From Haematobia irritans (taxonomy: Eukaryota > Arthropoda > Insecta > Diptera > Muscidae), in assembly GCF_050003625.1 (NCBI RefSeq), contig NC_134398.1, positions 107,788,026 through 107,852,025 of the forward strand: a stretch of DNA of 64,000 nucleotides, written 5' to 3'. A program made the translations under genes and the position numbers. Below are positions 39,269 to 51,936 of the stretch, in pieces. Within the stretch, counting starts at the first letter, position 1. Each line of letters starts with the position of its first letter. Under the pieces are notes generated by a model that saw only the letters and a program-made list of their open reading frames with translations, did no database searches and was not told the DNA's origin.

Positions 39269-42200
39269 GTTATCAACGCACACAGCGCAAGTTTAGCACG
39301 GACAACGAATCGTTTGTCGCTTTGTCGTATACGGCCGCAATGAAAATTGTAATTTTCAATCGGGTTGTCAACCCACTTTTTTCATTCGGGTTATCAACCC
39401 ACACAGCGCAAGTTTAGCATGGACAATGAATCGTTTGTCGCTTTGTTGTATACGGCCGCAAGATGGACTTTGGCTGTGTGGGTTGATAACCCGAATGAAA
39501 AATGTGGGTTGATAACCCGAATGAAAATAAGATATATGTGTCTCTTTAGGGCGGTTCAGACATCTTGCGGCCGTATACAACAAAACGACAAACGATTCAT
39601 TGTCCATGCTAAACTTGCGCTGTGTGGGTTGATAACCCGCATGAAAATTGTGGGTTGATAACCTGAATAAAAATTACAATTTTCATTCGGGTTATCAACC
39701 CATACAGCGCAAGTTTAGCATGGACAATGACTCGTTTGTCGTTTTGTTGTATACGGCCGCAAGATGTCTGAACCGCCCTGAAGAGACACATATATCTTAT
39801 TAGTCAAAGTCGTTGTTAGGCGCAATTATAAAGAAAAATAAAACAAAAAAAGTCCATCTTGCGGCCGTATACAACAAAGCGACAAACGATTCATTGTCCA
39901 TGCTAAACTTGCGCTGTGTGGGTTGATAACCCGAATGAAAAATGTGGGTTGATAATCTGAATGAAAATTACAATTTTCATTCGGGTTATCAACCCACACA
40001 GGGCAAGTTTAGCACGGACAACGAATCGTTTGTCGCTTTGTTGTATACGGCCGCAAGATGGACTTTTTTTGTTTTATTTTTCTTTATAATTGCGCCTAAC
40101 AACGACTTTGACTTATAAGATATATATGTCTCTTTAGCGCGGTTCAGACCACTTGCGGCCGTATACGACAAAGCGACAAACGATTCATTGTCCGTGCTAA
40201 ACTTGCGCTGTGTGGGTTGAGAACCCGAATGAAAATTGTAATTTTCAATCGGGTTGTCAAATTCTAATAAAAATAAAAAAATCTAATAATAAAATTTTCA
40301 ATTGGCTCTGATTCACCAAAACCGGAGATGGACTTTTTTTGTTTTTTTTGATAATTGCGCCTAACAACGACTTTCCCTAATAAGATATATGTGTCTCTTT
40401 AGGGCGGTTCAGACATCTTGCGGCCGTATACAACAAAACGACAAACGATTCATTGTACATGCTAAACTTGCGCTGTGTGGGTTGATAACCCGCATGAAAA
40501 TTGTGGGTTGGTAACCCGAATGAAAATTACAATTTTCATTCGGGTTATCAACCCACACAGCGCAAGTTTAGCATGGACAATGAATCGTTTGTCGTTTTGT
40601 TGTATACGGCCGCAAGATGTCTGAACCGCCCTAAAGAGACACATATATCTTATTAGTGAAAGTCGTTGTTAGGCGCAATTATTAAAAAAAAAAACAAAAA
40701 AAGTCCATCTCCGGTTTTGGTGAATCAGAGCCAATTGAAAATTTTATTATTAGATTTTTTTATTTTTATTAGAATTTGACAACCCGATTGAAAATTACAA
40801 TTTTCATTCGGGTTCTCAACTCACACAGCGCAAGTTTAGCACGGACAATGAATCGTTTGTCGCTTTGTCGTATACGGCCGCATGTGGTCTGAACCGCGCT
40901 AAAGAGACATATATATCTTATAAGTCAAAGTCGTTGTTAGGCGCAATTATACAGAAAAATAAAACAAAAAAGTCCATCTTGCGGCCGTATACAACAAAGC
41001 GACAAACGATTCGTTGTCCGTGCTAAACTTGCGCTGTGTGGGTTGATAACCCGAATGAAAAATGTGGGTTGATAACCCGAATGAAAATAAGATATATGTG
41101 TCTCTTTAGGGCGGTTCAGACATCTTGCGGCCGTATACAACAAAACGACAAACGATTCATTGTCCATGCTAAACTTGCGCTGTGTGGGTTGATAACCCGC
41201 ATGAAAATTGTGGGTTGATAACCCGAATGAAAATTACAATTTTCATTCGGGTTATCAACCCACACAGCGCAAGTTTAGCATGGACAATGAATCGTTTGTC
41301 GTTTTGTTGTATACGGCCGCAAGATGTCTGAACCGCCCTAAAGAGACACATATATCTTATGAGTCAAAGTCGTTGTTAGGCGCAATTATAAAGAAAAATA
41401 AAACAAAAAAAGTCCATCTTGCGGCCGTATACAACAAAGCGACAAACGATTCATTGTCCATGCTAAACTTGCGCTGTGTGTGTTGATAACCCGAATGAAA
41501 AATGTGGGTTGACAACCCGATTGAAAATTACAATTTTCATTGCGGCCGTATACGACAAACGATTCATTGTCCGTGCTAAACTTGCGCTGTGTGGGTTGAT
41601 AACCCGAATGAAAATTGTAATTTTTTTGATAACCCGAATGAAAATTGTAATTTTCATTCTGGTTATCAACCCACACAGCGCAAGTTTAGCATGGACAATG
41701 AATCGTTTGTCGCTTTGTTGTATACGGCCGCAAGATGGACTTTTTTTGTTTTATTTTTCTTTATAATTGCGACAACAACGACTAATAAGATATATGTGTC
41801 TCTTTAGGGCGGTTCAGACATCTTGCGGCCGTATACAACAAAACGACAAACGATTCATTGTCCATGCTAAACTTGCGCTGTGTGGGTTGATAACCCGAAT
41901 GAAAAATGTGGGTTGACAACCCGATTGAAAATTACAATTTTCATTGCGGCCGTATACGACAAAGCGACAAACGATTCATTGTCCGTGCTAAACTTGCGCT
42001 GTGCGGGTTGATAACCCGAATGAAAATTGTAATTTTTTTTTGATAACCCGAATGAAAATTGTAATTTTCATTCGGGTTATCAACCCACATTTTTCATTCG
42101 GGTTATCAACCCACACAGCGCAAGTTTAGCATGGACAATGAATCGTTTGTCGCTTTGTTGTATACGGCCGCAAGATGGACTTTTTTTTGTTTTATTTTTC

Positions 42201-42493
42201 TTTATAATTGCGCCTAACAACGACTTTGACTAATAAGATATATGTGTCTCTTTAGAGCGGTTCAGACATCTTGCGGCCGTATACAACAAAACGACAAACG
42301 ATTCATTGTCCATGCTAAACTTGCGCTGTATGGCTTGATAAGCCGAATGAAAATTGTAAATTTCATTCGGGTTATCAACCCACAATTTTCATGCGGGTTA
42401 TCAACCCACACAGCGCAAGTTTAGCATGGACAATGAATCGTTTGTCGTTTTGTTGTATACGGCCGCAAGATGTCTGAACCGCCCTAAAGAGAC
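39269..42493. repeat. Palindromic satellite, block 5
   Basis: Begins with the right target duplication GTTATCAA and continues the same unit interrupted at 34824. It follows block-1 positions from about 8330 to 13280 with small indels, then skips to the equivalent of 14257, so about 970 bp present in block 1 are missing. Private changes include loss of AAAGCGAC at about 41557 and a GTGTGTTG variant at 41477. Confidence 0.9.
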
Positions 42494-43303
42494 ACATCCC
42501 AATAAACACAAACGTTTGAAAAATGCTAAATTTCAACAATTTTTCAAACATTTTTTCAAAGGATTAGGGTAATATTCAAGTTGAGAAATTGTTGAGAAAA
42601 TCGCGTTCTCAACAAAAAACAGACATTACCCTCAACAGTGAAATTCAACACATTAGCAATAATATCTCAAGTGTCAATTTTCGATGCGAGTCAAATTCTA
42701 ATTAACATCGTTGCAAATACACTTCAACCTAAATTTGTATGAATGATATCCCCACTTCAAATTGAAAGTCAAAGCCAAAATTCTATGAATTTTGTATAAT
42801 TTATTAATTTTCATCAAAATAAAATATATAATAATACACTACACTACATAATACACTACAATACCAATTGATAAATAATAATCTTATTAAACATATCAAC
42901 AAATAAGAACAAAAAAACAAATAACAAAACTTTAAATATCTTAAACATTATTAGTAAACACTTTTGCATTGATAATTCGATTTCCTTCCTTTTGGTGTCA
43001 TAAAACAGCATTAACATTTATTAACATGCGGGCAATTTGAAATTAGGAACGTACTGGACCGCGTGTTAGAATTGATTTCCAGCAGAAGGAATTCACAAAA
43101 TATCCATTTTAAACTGATAATAGCATATGAATTAAACTGACGATGTGATGCACATTTACATCCAGAAGTTGTTGATTTCAACAATTTGTTGCTTTTAACA
43201 ATTTTTATAGCTTGCACTTGTAATGTTTCTGGAAACTTTTTCTTGCCTGGAAACTTTTTCTTGTCGATAAGCCACTCATTTTTCATTGGTCAGCTTCCTT
43301 TCT
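42494..43303. other. AT-rich block, second copy
   Basis: Equivalent to 14284-15090 at a constant offset of 28213 bp, with almost no differences (for example CTTCCTTTC for CTTCTTTTC near 43297). The left junction is the same GAGACACAT-CCCAATAAAC breakpoint. Nothing coding is recognised. Confidence 0.65.
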
Positions 43304-43525
43304 CTTGGAGACTTCGCAAGCCAAATCTGGGGATCGGTTTATATGGGGGCTATATATAATTATGAACCGATGTGGACCAATTTTTGCATGATTGTTAGAG
43401 ACCATATACCAATATCATGTACCAAATTTCAGGCGGATCGGATGAAATTTGCTTCTCTTTGAGGCTCCGCAACCCAAATATGGGGATCGGTTTATATGGG
43501 CGCCATATATAATTATGGACCGATA
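43304..43525 (+). repeat. Fragment of the 153-bp dispersed repeat family, second copy
   Basis: Two GGGGATCGGTTTATATGG units at about 43330 and 43482, the copy of 15091-15312. Confidence 0.8.
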
Positions 43526-43546
43526 TAGAGAAGAAAAATTGGTTTA

Positions 43547-43808
43547 ATGGAAAAGTTACAAGAGTATATAAAGGAATTCGAATTATTGAAATCCAATTTA
43601 AAGAAAAGTAAAAAAAAATTGTTTGCTGCAAATTATAAAGAAACTAAATTAGAAAGATTAAAGACTTTGCAGGATACGGTGAATGATACTGATAGATAGG
43701 GAGAAAAATGTAAATAAAAGATTTAAATTGGAATCTTTACGCATCCAACAACAAATACATAGTGCAATAAATAGAAAAGAAGATTATATAACGCAATTTA
43801 TACAATAG
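43547..43808 (+). pseudogene. Retroelement coiled-coil ORF remnant, second copy
   Basis: Identical in layout to 15334-15595: ATG at 43547 (MEKLQEYIKEFELLKS), stop after VNDTDR, and continuation in the next frame to YITQFIQ. The frameshift is shared with the first copy, so it predates the segmental duplication. Confidence 0.5.
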
Positions 43809-44088
43809 CTTTAGTTTAGTCGATATTGAACTGTGATCTAGATAATAGGAAAGCTCTGTGATATTTAGTTTTAAATCTGATTATTTTCAGCAATTATATA
43901 AAGTTTTGTGTTTGTCTCATATCATATGTTAGCGAATAAGAAAACTTTATAAGTGCAATAGAAAATAACCTGACGAAAGATTAAATGTAAATGTATTTCC
44001 TTTTACTAACCAGTTGATATAATAATGTAAAATTAAAAATAAAAATTGTTATATAATAAAATTGCCAGATTCAATAAAAATACCATCC

Positions 44089-44117
44089 CTGAAGAAGCTG
44101 GAATCGCCCAGCGAAAC
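44089..44117 (+). ncRNA. Hammerhead-like core motif, second copy (tentative)
   Basis: Same CTGAAGA, GCTGG/CCAGC stem and GAAAC as at 15876-15904. See that entry for the limits of the match. Confidence 0.2.
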
Positions 44118-44197
44118 GTTGTATGACAAAAATGGAATAAATTAATCTTTTATTCGCATTAAAATACCTGACCTTAAAAGCCCAAAAATAACAATAG

Positions 44198-44347
44198 ATG
44201 TTTGAAGATACTGTTTTTGATTGTAAAGAATTAGCTGAGTTAAAAGTAAGGTTTTTTGATTTTAAGGAGGAAGTTGAATTACTAATTGAACAAGTTAAAA
44301 TAAAAGGTATCAAGGATATAGAATTTACCAACTATGACTCAGTTTGA
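44198..44347 (+). CDS. Small ORF overlapping gag-like start, second copy
   Basis: 49 codons starting MFEDTVFDCKELAELKV and ending with TGA inside the gag-like start (ATG at 44334), the same 14-bp overlap as in the first copy. Function unknown. Confidence 0.4.
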   Translation: MFEDTVFDCKELAELKVRFFDFKEEVELLIEQVKIKGIKDIEFTNYDSV

Positions 44348-44800
44348 TATATCGATGGTGAGTAAAAACCTACAAGTATTTAAGGGCTCGTTCAACTATT
44401 TGGAGGATTTTATTGCGCAGTCAGAATTGCTGCATGACCTACTACGAGATGAAGATAAGGAAATATTTGTTAAGTACGTCTACAATTTCAAACTTACGGC
44501 TCAAGTAAGGAGCACTTTAGGCCGATCTAATATACCGACTACGTTAGCGGGTTTGAAAAAAGCATTAGAAGACGCTTACCCTAATCCTAGGTCAATACAA
44601 CAAATTTTAACAGAGTTAGGAAATACGAAACAGGGTAATTCTAGCATGACATCATTTAGGGAGAAAATTTCGGAACTTAGTGATGAGCTCAGCAGGTTTG
44701 AAATAGGAAATTTATCAAATCCGACTCAGGACACTAAGGATGCCATTTACAAGGCAAATGAAAATATGGCGTTAAATGTTTTTATGAAGGGTGTAAGCGG
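44334..44800 (+). pseudogene. LTR-retrotransposon gag-like fragment, longest copy
   Basis: About 155 codons of gag-like sequence. After AYPNPRSIQQILTELG it continues with MTSFREKISELSDELSRFE, TQDTKDAIYKANENMALN and VFMKGVSG, a helical arrangement usual in insect Ty3/gypsy-type gag. The frame then runs another 40 codons (to 44921) through unrelated AT-rich sequence that looks like the start of an LTR, so the true gag is truncated. No zinc-knuckle, protease or reverse transcriptase follows. The other copies stop at TQDTKD, where a GTGTCC junction occurs. Confidence 0.65.
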
Positions 44801-44807
44801 TATTATA

Positions 44808-45066
44808 TGTATGAATCAGCTGTTAAGTAGTTTGAGAATAATTGTATTTTTTTATCAGCTGTTTAGTTATAAGTTTAGATCATATGTTATGTTTAAGGAT
44901 TGTTGTTTATTTTTAAGGTAATGTTTTAAGGATAATGTTGAAAAAAGAATTTGAAATTATAAATACCGTTATTTGACTATAAAAGATGAACAATTTTCAA
45001 TAAAGTCGATCATTCAGTTTGGAAAGCCTAAACCGGCATTTTCTATTTAAATAATTATTTTTCCTG
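44808..45066 (+). repeat. LTR-like sequence (tentative boundaries)
   Basis: Contains a TATA-like CTATAAAAG at about 44978, AATAAAG about 20 bp later, and a T-rich end followed directly by TGGCACCTGG, which looks like a primer-binding site. The start at TGTATGAATCAGC is a guess. Part of it (44902 onward) is repeated in inverse orientation at 46239-46452. The 3' edge and leader are also found near 52800-52858 and 59615-59650 on the minus strand, upstream of the unknown ORF. Confidence 0.4.
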
Positions 45067-45083
45067 TGGCACCTGGTTGCGCC
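45067..45083 (+). other. Primer-binding-site-like sequence
   Basis: TGGCACCTGGTTGCGCC starts with the TGG expected from a tRNA CCA end and directly follows the LTR-like segment. The matching tRNA is not identified. Its reverse complement is at about 46271-46287, and a variant is at about 52812 on the minus strand. Confidence 0.35.
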
Positions 45084-45112
45084 TGCAAAGGAAATTTCAA
45101 AACAACATACAC

Positions 45113-46241
<1,129 letters not shown>

Positions 46242-46455
46242 GTGTATGTTGTTTTGAAATTTCCTTTGCAGGCGCAACCAGGTGCCACAGGAAAAATAAT
46301 TATTTAAATAGAAAATGCCGGTTTAGGCTTTCCAAACTGAATGATCGACTTTATTGAAAATTGTTCATCTTTTATAGTCAAATAACGGTATTTATAATTT
46401 CAAATTCTTTTTTCAACATTATCCTTAAAACATTACCTTAAAAATAAACAACATA

Positions 46456-46683
<228 letters not shown>

Positions 46684-46759
46684 AAGAGCTTGATAACTTT
46701 TTTTTAAAAAAAACGCATAAAATTTGCAAAATCTCATCGCTTCTTTATTTGAAACGTTA

Positions 46760-47001
46760 TGCGCTTTACAGACTATCAGTTATTCCGGGCGGAATGTCGG
46801 TGTTTGTAAAGAATCTTACAGTGTGTCGGGTCGATACGACTTGTCGGCGATGACTAAATAATCGGTAAATGTGTTATCGATCCCATAAACATGCAGCAGT
46901 ATCGATTATGCCTTCGGACTTAACTTATAATGCGCACAATATATGGGATATGTTCGACACGAGCACTGTCGTCCGGAATAACTGATAGTCTGTAAAGCGC
47001 A
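46760..47001. mobile_element. MITE with 29-bp terminal repeats and TTA duplication (PIF/Harbinger-like)
   Basis: Ends are TGCGCTTTACAGACTATC... and its reverse complement. The arms match for 29 bp (to TTATTCCGG) before diverging. TTA lies on both sides (46757-46759 and 47002-47004), while the uninterrupted mariner copy A reads GAAACGTTAGATTGG at the same place. A 3-bp TTA duplication suggests the PIF/Harbinger superfamily. There is no ORF. Confidence 0.8.
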
Positions 47002-47020
47002 TTAGATTGGTCCATGACAT

Positions 47021-47734
47021 TTACTTTTTGAAGATAATTTCATTTAAATGTTGACCGCGGCTGCGTCTTAGGTGGTCCATTCGGAAAGTCCAATTTTGGG
47101 CAACTTTTTCGAGCATTTCGGCCGGAATAGCCCGAATTTCTTCGGAAATGTTGTCTTCCAAAGCTGGAATAGTTGCTGGCTTATTTCTGTAGACTTTAGA
47201 CTTGACGTAGCCCCACAAAAAATAGTCTAAAGGCGTCAAATCGCATGATCTTGGTGGCCAACTTACCGGTCCATTTCTTGAGATGAATTGTTCTCCGAAG
47301 TTTTCCCTCAAAATGGCCATAGAATCGCGAGCTGTGTGGCATGTAGCGCCATCTTGTTGAAACCACATGTCAACCAAGTTCAGTTCTTCCATTTTTGGCA
47401 ACAAAAAGTTTGTTAGCATCGAACGATAGCGATCGCCATTCACCGTAACGTTGCGTCCAACAGCATCTTTGAAAAAATACGGTCCAATGATTCCACCAGC
47501 GTACAAACCACACCAAACAGTGCATTTTTCGGGATGCATGGGCAGTTCTTGAACGGCTTCTGGTTGCTCTTCACTCCAAATGCGGCAATTTTGCTTATTT
47601 ACGTAGCCATTCAACCAGAAATGAGCCTCATCGCTGAACAAAATTTGTCGATAAAAAAGCGGATTTTCTGCCAACTTTTCTAGGGCCCATTCACTGAAAA
47701 TTCGACGTTGTGGCTCGTTAGTAAGTCTATTCAT
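47021..47734 (-). CDS. DD41D mariner transposase lacking the N-terminal region (copy F)
   Basis: 237 codons from the ATG at 47734, the same protein as 16632-17345 with MNRLTNE joined to PQRRIFSEW and catalytic D35, D128 and D170 present. The MITE lies 3' of the stop codon and does not touch the frame. Both copies of this ORF stayed open since the segmental duplication, which is either recent or under constraint. Product and role as for copy A. Confidence 0.85.
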   Translation of the reverse strand: MNRLTNEPQRRIFSEWALEKLAENPLFYRQILFSDEAHFWLNGYVNKQNCRIWSEEQPEAVQELPMHPEKCTVWCGLYAGGIIGPYFFKDAVGRNVTVNGDRYRSMLTNFLLPKMEELNLVDMWFQQDGATCHTARDSMAILRENFGEQFISRNGPVSWPPRSCDLTPLDYFLWGYVKSKVYRNKPATIPALEDNISEEIRAIPAEMLEKVAQNWTFRMDHLRRSRGQHLNEIIFKK

Positions 47735-47848
47735 GATGAAATGTCAAAGCATACTGAGCATCTTTCTCTTTGACACCATGTCTGAAATCCCACGTGATCT
47801 GTCAAATACTAATGCATGAAAATCCTAACCTCAAAAGAATCACCCTTT

Positions 47849-48110
47849 ATATATACCAAGACGGTGGTGGATCAGCATTAACTATTTCCTTCAAGGAAGG
47901 CAGCTCTCGACGCAAACGCACAATTCGTGCGCCTCTTCTATGTTTTGGTTTTTGTGTCGGTGGTATACGGGTTAATTTCTCTTCTACTGCTCGCTGTTGC
48001 CTTTTCAAATAATTTTCGAGGGATAGCTTCTTTGGGCCTACGTTCAACGCAGCAGGTGTAGCTTCCTCTTTTTGCAGCAGCTTTTGGTCCGATGCGGGTA
48101 GGATCGTAAA
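47849..48110 (-). pseudogene. Unknown conserved ORF, subtype 2, second macro-copy
   Basis: The copy of 17460-17718: LQKEEATPA, NVGPKKLSLENYLKRQQR, RRGARIVRLRREL and VNADPPPSW, ending at TATATA next to the mariner. No start codon is obvious. Confidence 0.5.
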
Positions 48111-48126
48111 GGATCATAAATTTCAG

Positions 48127-48320
48127 TGGAGCTTACAATTTTCATTCGGCTTATCAAAGCACACAGCGCAAGTTTAGCACGGTCAATCGTTTGTCTCTTT
48201 TTCGTATACAGCCGCAAATGGTCTGAACCGCACTAAAGACCACTTACGGCCGTTTACGACAAAGCGACAAACGTGCTAAATTTGCGCTGTCTGGGTTGAT
48301 AACCCGAATGAAAATTGTAA
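48127..48320. repeat. Diverged foldback unit, second copy
   Basis: Same as 17745-17936, from GAGCTTACAATTTTCATTCG to ATTGTAAGCTC, including the shared internal loss of AAACGATTCATTG-type sequence in both arms. Confidence 0.85.
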
Positions 48321-48796
48321 GCTCCTCTGAAATTTATGTTACAGTGTACTGTGACAAAATCGTTTGGCAAGGCAAGACAAATAAGTAGAGACACATATAT
48401 CTTATTAGTCAAAGTCGTTGTTAGACACAATTATAAGGAAAAAAAAAAAACAAAAAAAGTCCATCTCCGGTTTTGGTGAATCGGAGCCAATTGAAACTTT
48501 TATTATTAGATTTATATAAAAATATATGTTCACAAGTGTCTATTTGTGTTTATAAGAAAAAAAAAAAACAAGTATATACGGCCGTAAGTTCGGCCAGGCC
48601 GAATCTTATGTACCCTCCACCATGGATTGCGTAGGAACTTCTACTAAATGCTGTCATCCACAATCGAATTACTTGGGTTGCGATAACACTTGCCGATGGC
48701 AAGGTATCGTAAAACTTTTTAACACTGTCTTCTAAATTGTAAGTTAGTCCATAAGGGGTATATATTAAACAAAAAAAAGGCCGATTAAATACGTAT
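48321..48796 (+). repeat. Satellite spacer module and left end of a dispersed repeat
   Basis: Satellite flank (GACACATATATCTTATTAG) and spacer (CTCCGGTTTTGGTGAATC) to about 48515, then GTATATACGGCCGTAAG at about 48573 followed by TACCCTCCACCATGG and GGTATATATTAAAC. Unlike 18171-18597, it has no internal 181-bp duplication and passes into the minisatellite. Confidence 0.8.
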
Positions 48797-49125
48797 ATAA
48801 TTCAGTTTGACAAAATTTTCTATAGAAATAAAATTTTGACAAAATTTTCTATAGAAATAAAAACTTGACAAAATTTTCTATAGAAATAAAATGTTGACAA
48901 AATATTCTATGGAAGTAAAATGTTGACAAAATTTTCTATAGCAATAAAATTTTGACAAAATTTTCTATAGAAATAAAATGTTGACAAAATTTTCTATAGA
49001 AATAAAATGTTGACAAAATGTTCTATAGAAATAAAATGTTGACAAAATTGTCTATAGAAATAAAATGTTGACAAAATTTTCTACAGAAATAAATTTTTTA
49101 CAAAATTTTCTATAAAAATAAAATA
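48797..49125 (+). repeat. 29-bp minisatellite (GACAAAATTTTCTATAGAAA type)
   Basis: About eleven units of GACAAAATTTTCTATAGAAA plus TAAAATGTT, with few substitutions. It is part of the dispersed repeat that starts near 48573 and is matched at 56646-56905. Confidence 0.92.
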
Positions 49126-49529
49126 ACATCAGGTACCTAATTTCAAACGGATCGGATGAATTTTGCCCCTCCAAGAGGCTCCGGAGGTCAAATCTGGGGA
49201 TCGGTTTATATGGGAGCTATATATAATTATGGACCGATATGGACCAGTTTTTGCATGGTTGTTAGAGACCATATACTAACACCACGTACCAAATTTCAAT
49301 CGGGTAGGATGAAGTTTGCTCCTCCAAGAGGCTCCGGAGGTCAAATCTGGGGATCGGTTTATATGGGAGCTGTATATATTTATGGACCGATATGGACCAC
49401 TTTTTGCATGGTTGTTAGAGACCGTATACTAACATCAGGTACCAAATTTCAACCGGATCGGATGAATTTTGCCCCTCCAAGAGGCTCCGGAGGTCAAATC
49501 TGGGGATCGGTTTATATGGGGGCTATATA

Positions 49530-50462
49530 AAGGGTGATTTGTTAAGAGCTTGATAACTTTTTTTTAAAAAAAAACGCATAAAATTTGCAAAATCTCATCG
49601 GTTCTTTATTTGAAACGTTAGATTGGTCCATGACATTTACTTTTTGAAGATAATTTCATTTAAATGTTGACCGCGGCTGCGTCTTAGGTGGTCCATTCGG
49701 AAAGTCCAATTTTGGGCAACTTTTTCGAGCATTTCGGCCGGAATAGCCCGAATTTCTTCGGAAATGTTGTCTTCCAAAGCTGGAATAGTTGCTGGCTTAT
49801 TTCTGTAGACTTTAGACTTGACGTAGCCCCACAAAAAATAGTCTAAAGGCGTCAAATCGCATGATCTTGGTGGCCAACTTACCGGTCCATTTCTTGAGAT
49901 GAATTGTTCTCCGAAGTTTTCCCTCAAAATGGCCATAGAATCGCGAGCTGTGTGGCATGTAGCGCCATCTTGTTGAAACCACATGTCAACCAAGTTCAGT
50001 TCTTCCATTTTTGGCAACAAAAAGTTTGTTAGCATCGAACGATAGCGATCGCCATTCACCGTAACGTTGCGTCCAACAGCATCTTTGAAAAAATACGGTC
50101 CAATGATTCCACCAGCGTACAAACCACACCAAACAGTGCATTTTTCGGGATGCATGGGCAGTTCTTGAACGGCTTCTGGTTGCTCTTCACTCCAAATGCG
50201 GCAATTTTGCTTATTTACGTAGCCATTCAACCAGAAATGAGCCTCATCGCTGAACAAAATTTGTCGATAAAAAAGCGGATTTTCTGCCAACTTTTCTAGG
50301 ACCCATTCACTGAAAATTCGACGTTGTGGCAGATCGTTCGGCTATTCATGATGAAATGTCAAAGCATACTGAGCATCTTTCTCTTTGACACCATGTCTGA
50401 AATCCCACGTGATCTGTCAAATACTAATGCATGAAAATCCTAACCTCAAAAGAATCACCCTT
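49530..50462 (-). mobile_element. Tc1/mariner DD41D element, copy E, with empty site in the window
   Basis: A 933-bp element with both termini and TA at 49528-49529 and 50463-50464. The duplicated segment has the unoccupied site GGCTATATATAATTATGG at about 57304-57321, so this copy inserted after the 6.8-kb duplication (or was lost cleanly there). The deletion junction (minus strand ATAGCCGAACGATCTGCC near 50336) differs from the other copies. Confidence 0.95.
49637..50348 (-). pseudogene. DD41D transposase, frame closed at the deletion (copy E)
   Basis: The ATG at about 50348 leads out of frame through the deletion junction and meets a stop (GGGTCCTAG) after about 16 codons. The catalytic frame is open from about 50290 (non-ATG) to 49637 with FSDEAHFW, WFQQDGATCHTA and LDYFLWG intact and identical to copy A. 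Since this element moved recently, its movement must have used transposase supplied by another copy. Confidence 0.85.
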
Positions 50463-50934
50463 TATAATTATGGACCGATATGGACCAATTTTTGCATGGT
50501 TGTTAGAGACCGTATACTTAGACCACGTACCAAATTTCAACCGGATCGGATGAATTTTGCTGCTCCGGAAGGCTCCGCAAGCCAAATTTGGGGATCGGTT
50601 TATATGGGGGCTATACGTAAACGTGGGCCGATATGGCCCATTTTCAATACCATCCGACCTACATCAATAACAACTACTTGTGCCAAGTTTCAAGTCGATA
50701 GCTAGTTTCGTTCGGAAGTTAGCGTGATTTCCACAGACGGACGGACAGCCGGACAGACGGACGGACGGACGGACATGCTTAGATCGACTCAGAATTTCAC
50801 CACGACCCAGAATATATATATATATACTTTATGGGGTCTTAGAGCAATATTTCGATGTGTTACAAACGGAATGACAAAGTTAATATACCCCCATCCTATG
50901 GTGGAGGGTATAAAAAAAACAAACAAGTCCTCCT

Positions 50935-51936
50935 TCAAAAAAAGCGTCTCTTCCTTAAAAGTTCCTCTAACAGCCAAAGTATACCTGGATCAACATTCAG
51001 AGTTGCCAGTCCATTTAATATCGAGCTCGGATGGACGTTATTGAACGCTCCTTCGATGTCTAGAAATGCCACAATTGTGTATTCTTTGACAGATAGTGAG
51101 CTTTCAATAAAGCTGACTAGTTCATGTAATGTGGTCTCAGTAGACCTGCCCTTCGAGTATGCATGTTGTCGTTTCGAGAGCAAACTTGAATCGACTCTAG
51201 TTATAAGATAAATATCTATCATCCTCTCCAGAGTCTTAAGTAGGAATGATGATAAGCTGATTGGTCGGAAATCCTTCGCATTCGATTGAGAGGCTTTTCC
51301 CGCTTTAGGTATGAAAACGACTTTTGATTCTCTCCACTTTCGTGGAATATATGCTAAGTTGATACATCCTATATATATCGCCGACAACCAGGGTATAATT
51401 CTGTCAGCCACCGCTTGTAACTCCGCCGGAGTAATTCCATCAAGTCCGGGGGATTTGAATGATCCAAAGCTATTTAACGCCCATTTTATTCTAGATTCTG
51501 ATACAATTTCCTCGATAGGAAACGACCGCCGAGCCACTGTGACACCGCCAGTGCATGGTTCAACCGTCTGATTTCCGAGAAAATGTGTGTCCAATAGTAC
51601 CTCCAGCGTCTCCTCACTGGACGTTGTCCAATTGCCCTCCGATGTTTTAATGAAACCTGGAGCGGAGTTGGTCGATGCTAGAACCTTCCGTAGTCTGGAA
51701 GCCTCGGACGTATTCTCAATACTGCTGCAGTAATCATTCCAAGAGTTATGCTGAGCCTTTATCAGTTCTCGCTTATATCCTCTCAGATTCTTCTTGTAAG
51801 CGTCCCAGTCCTCAGGGGCTCTGGTGGACTTTGCCTTGTTAAAGAGCTTCCTGCAGGATTTCCGCATATTACCTAACTCCGTAGACCACCATGGTGGTCG
51901 ATTTTTCCCCCTCAGTTTCTTTATAATTTGCAGCAA
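50935..51936 (-). pseudogene. Non-LTR retrotransposon (LINE) reverse transcriptase fragment
   Basis: A 333-codon open stretch without endonuclease and without the RT end. Order of motifs: PPWWSTELGNMRKSCRKLF linker, RT motif 1 (SPGLDGITPAELQ), WRESKVVFIPKAGK, FRPISLSSFLLKTLERM, KGRSTETTLHELV and motif A (VAFLDIEGAFNNV) with the first catalytic Asp. The YxDD motif is missing because the fragment ends about 30 residues later at RKRRFF, joined to the TATAAAAAAAACAAAC end of the dispersed repeat. The upstream edge joins GTGTGAAC motifs at TTATAATTTGCAGC. It resembles jockey/LOA-group elements; clade is uncertain. Dead fragment, duplicated at 57771-58772. Confidence 0.85.

Larger units (their letters stand above)
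49126..50920 (+). repeat. 153-bp repeat units and right end of dispersed repeat, split by mariner copy E
   Basis: Units carry CGGATCGGATGAATTTTGC, AGGCTCCGGAGGTCAAATC, GGGGATCGGTTTATATGG, GGACCGATATGGACC and TTGTTAGAGACCGTATAC. ATG-containing landmarks at 49156, 49309 and 49462 give a 153-bp period. After mariner E the array resumes at 50463, then GACGGACGGAC runs (about 50738-50775), and the end CCTATGGTGGAGGGTATA at about 50893-50911, an inverted match to the left-end TACCCTCCACCAT. Because 153 is divisible by three, a long open frame exists, but the sequence is a known kind of non-coding fly repeat. Confidence 0.85.

Noticed and set aside
49156..49530. ORFs of 124 and 204 codons (49156-49530 and 56938-57552) with a repeating MNFAPPRGSGGQIW unit
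   Set aside because: The frame stays open only because the dispersed repeat has a 153-bp period divisible by three. The same repeat elsewhere is interrupted, and it is a non-coding fly repeat type.
50738..50775. GGACGGACGGAC run as a functional element
   Set aside because: Short microsatellite inside the dispersed repeat, with unit number differing between the two copies.
51311..51571. 86-codon plus-strand ORF opposite the LINE fragment (also 58147-58407)
   Set aside because: Antisense shadow of the reverse transcriptase frame.
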